A stretch of 6,170 bases of DNA, taken from contig CALARE010000022.1 in the NCBI GenBank assembly GCA_937888725.1, forward strand, positions 1-6,170, written 5' to 3'. Positions 6,165 to 6,170 of this stretch are shown here, piece after piece (the first letter of the stretch is position 1; each line of letters begins with the position of its first letter). The notes beneath the pieces were generated by a model that was not told where the DNA came from, did no database searches, and worked only from the letters and a program-made list of their open reading frames with translations. The position numbers and the translations under genes are program-made. Source of the stretch: an uncultured Alphaproteobacteria bacterium. GTDB lineage: Bacteria > Pseudomonadota > Alphaproteobacteria > CAAHEQ01 > UBA3637.

Positions 6165-6170
6165 ATAACA

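Overview
The window is an AT-rich stretch from a Gram-negative bacterium. Its PepN-type M1 aminopeptidase, a Sel1-repeat protein and a MurL/MurD2-type peptidoglycan gene pair fit a low-GC proteobacterium. An alphaproteobacterial, possibly host-associated or gut lineage is my best guess, inferred from gene families and base composition only. All four genes are intact, close together and preceded by recognisable Shine-Dalgarno sequences. No mobile element, tRNA, rRNA or CRISPR array is visible.

Layout. Positions 1-262 are non-coding and hold three inverted repeats; the one at 209-255 is a convincing terminator just beyond the end of pepN. Positions 263-3448 are a two-gene minus-strand operon: a membrane-anchored Sel1-repeat protein (2801-3448), then aminopeptidase N (263-2776). 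Positions 3449-3560 are a compact divergent promoter region in which a plus-strand and a minus-strand promoter appear to share the same -10 bases. Positions 3561-6108 are a plus-strand two-gene operon with overlapping reading frames: murL (3561-4871, TTG start), then a MurD-family ligase best read as MurD2 (4846-6108). The last 62 bases hold a small hairpin and a possible -10 box for a gene outside the window.

The main result is the murL-murD2 pair. In the textbook pathway glutamate racemase (MurI) makes free D-Glu and MurD attaches it to UDP-MurNAc-L-Ala. In the alternative route described for Xanthomonas, MurD2 attaches L-Glu instead, and MurL then epimerises that residue to D-Glu on the nucleotide-linked dipeptide, using ATP. 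Both proteins are encoded here back to back with a 26-nt overlap, so the window probably carries a complete alternative D-glutamate branch of peptidoglycan synthesis. The route itself is already described. What needs checking is its presence in this AT-rich lineage, its location next to pepN rather than among other visible cell-wall genes, and whether it replaces murI/murD. The minus-strand operon (protein turnover plus a Sel1 scaffold) has no evident functional link to it.
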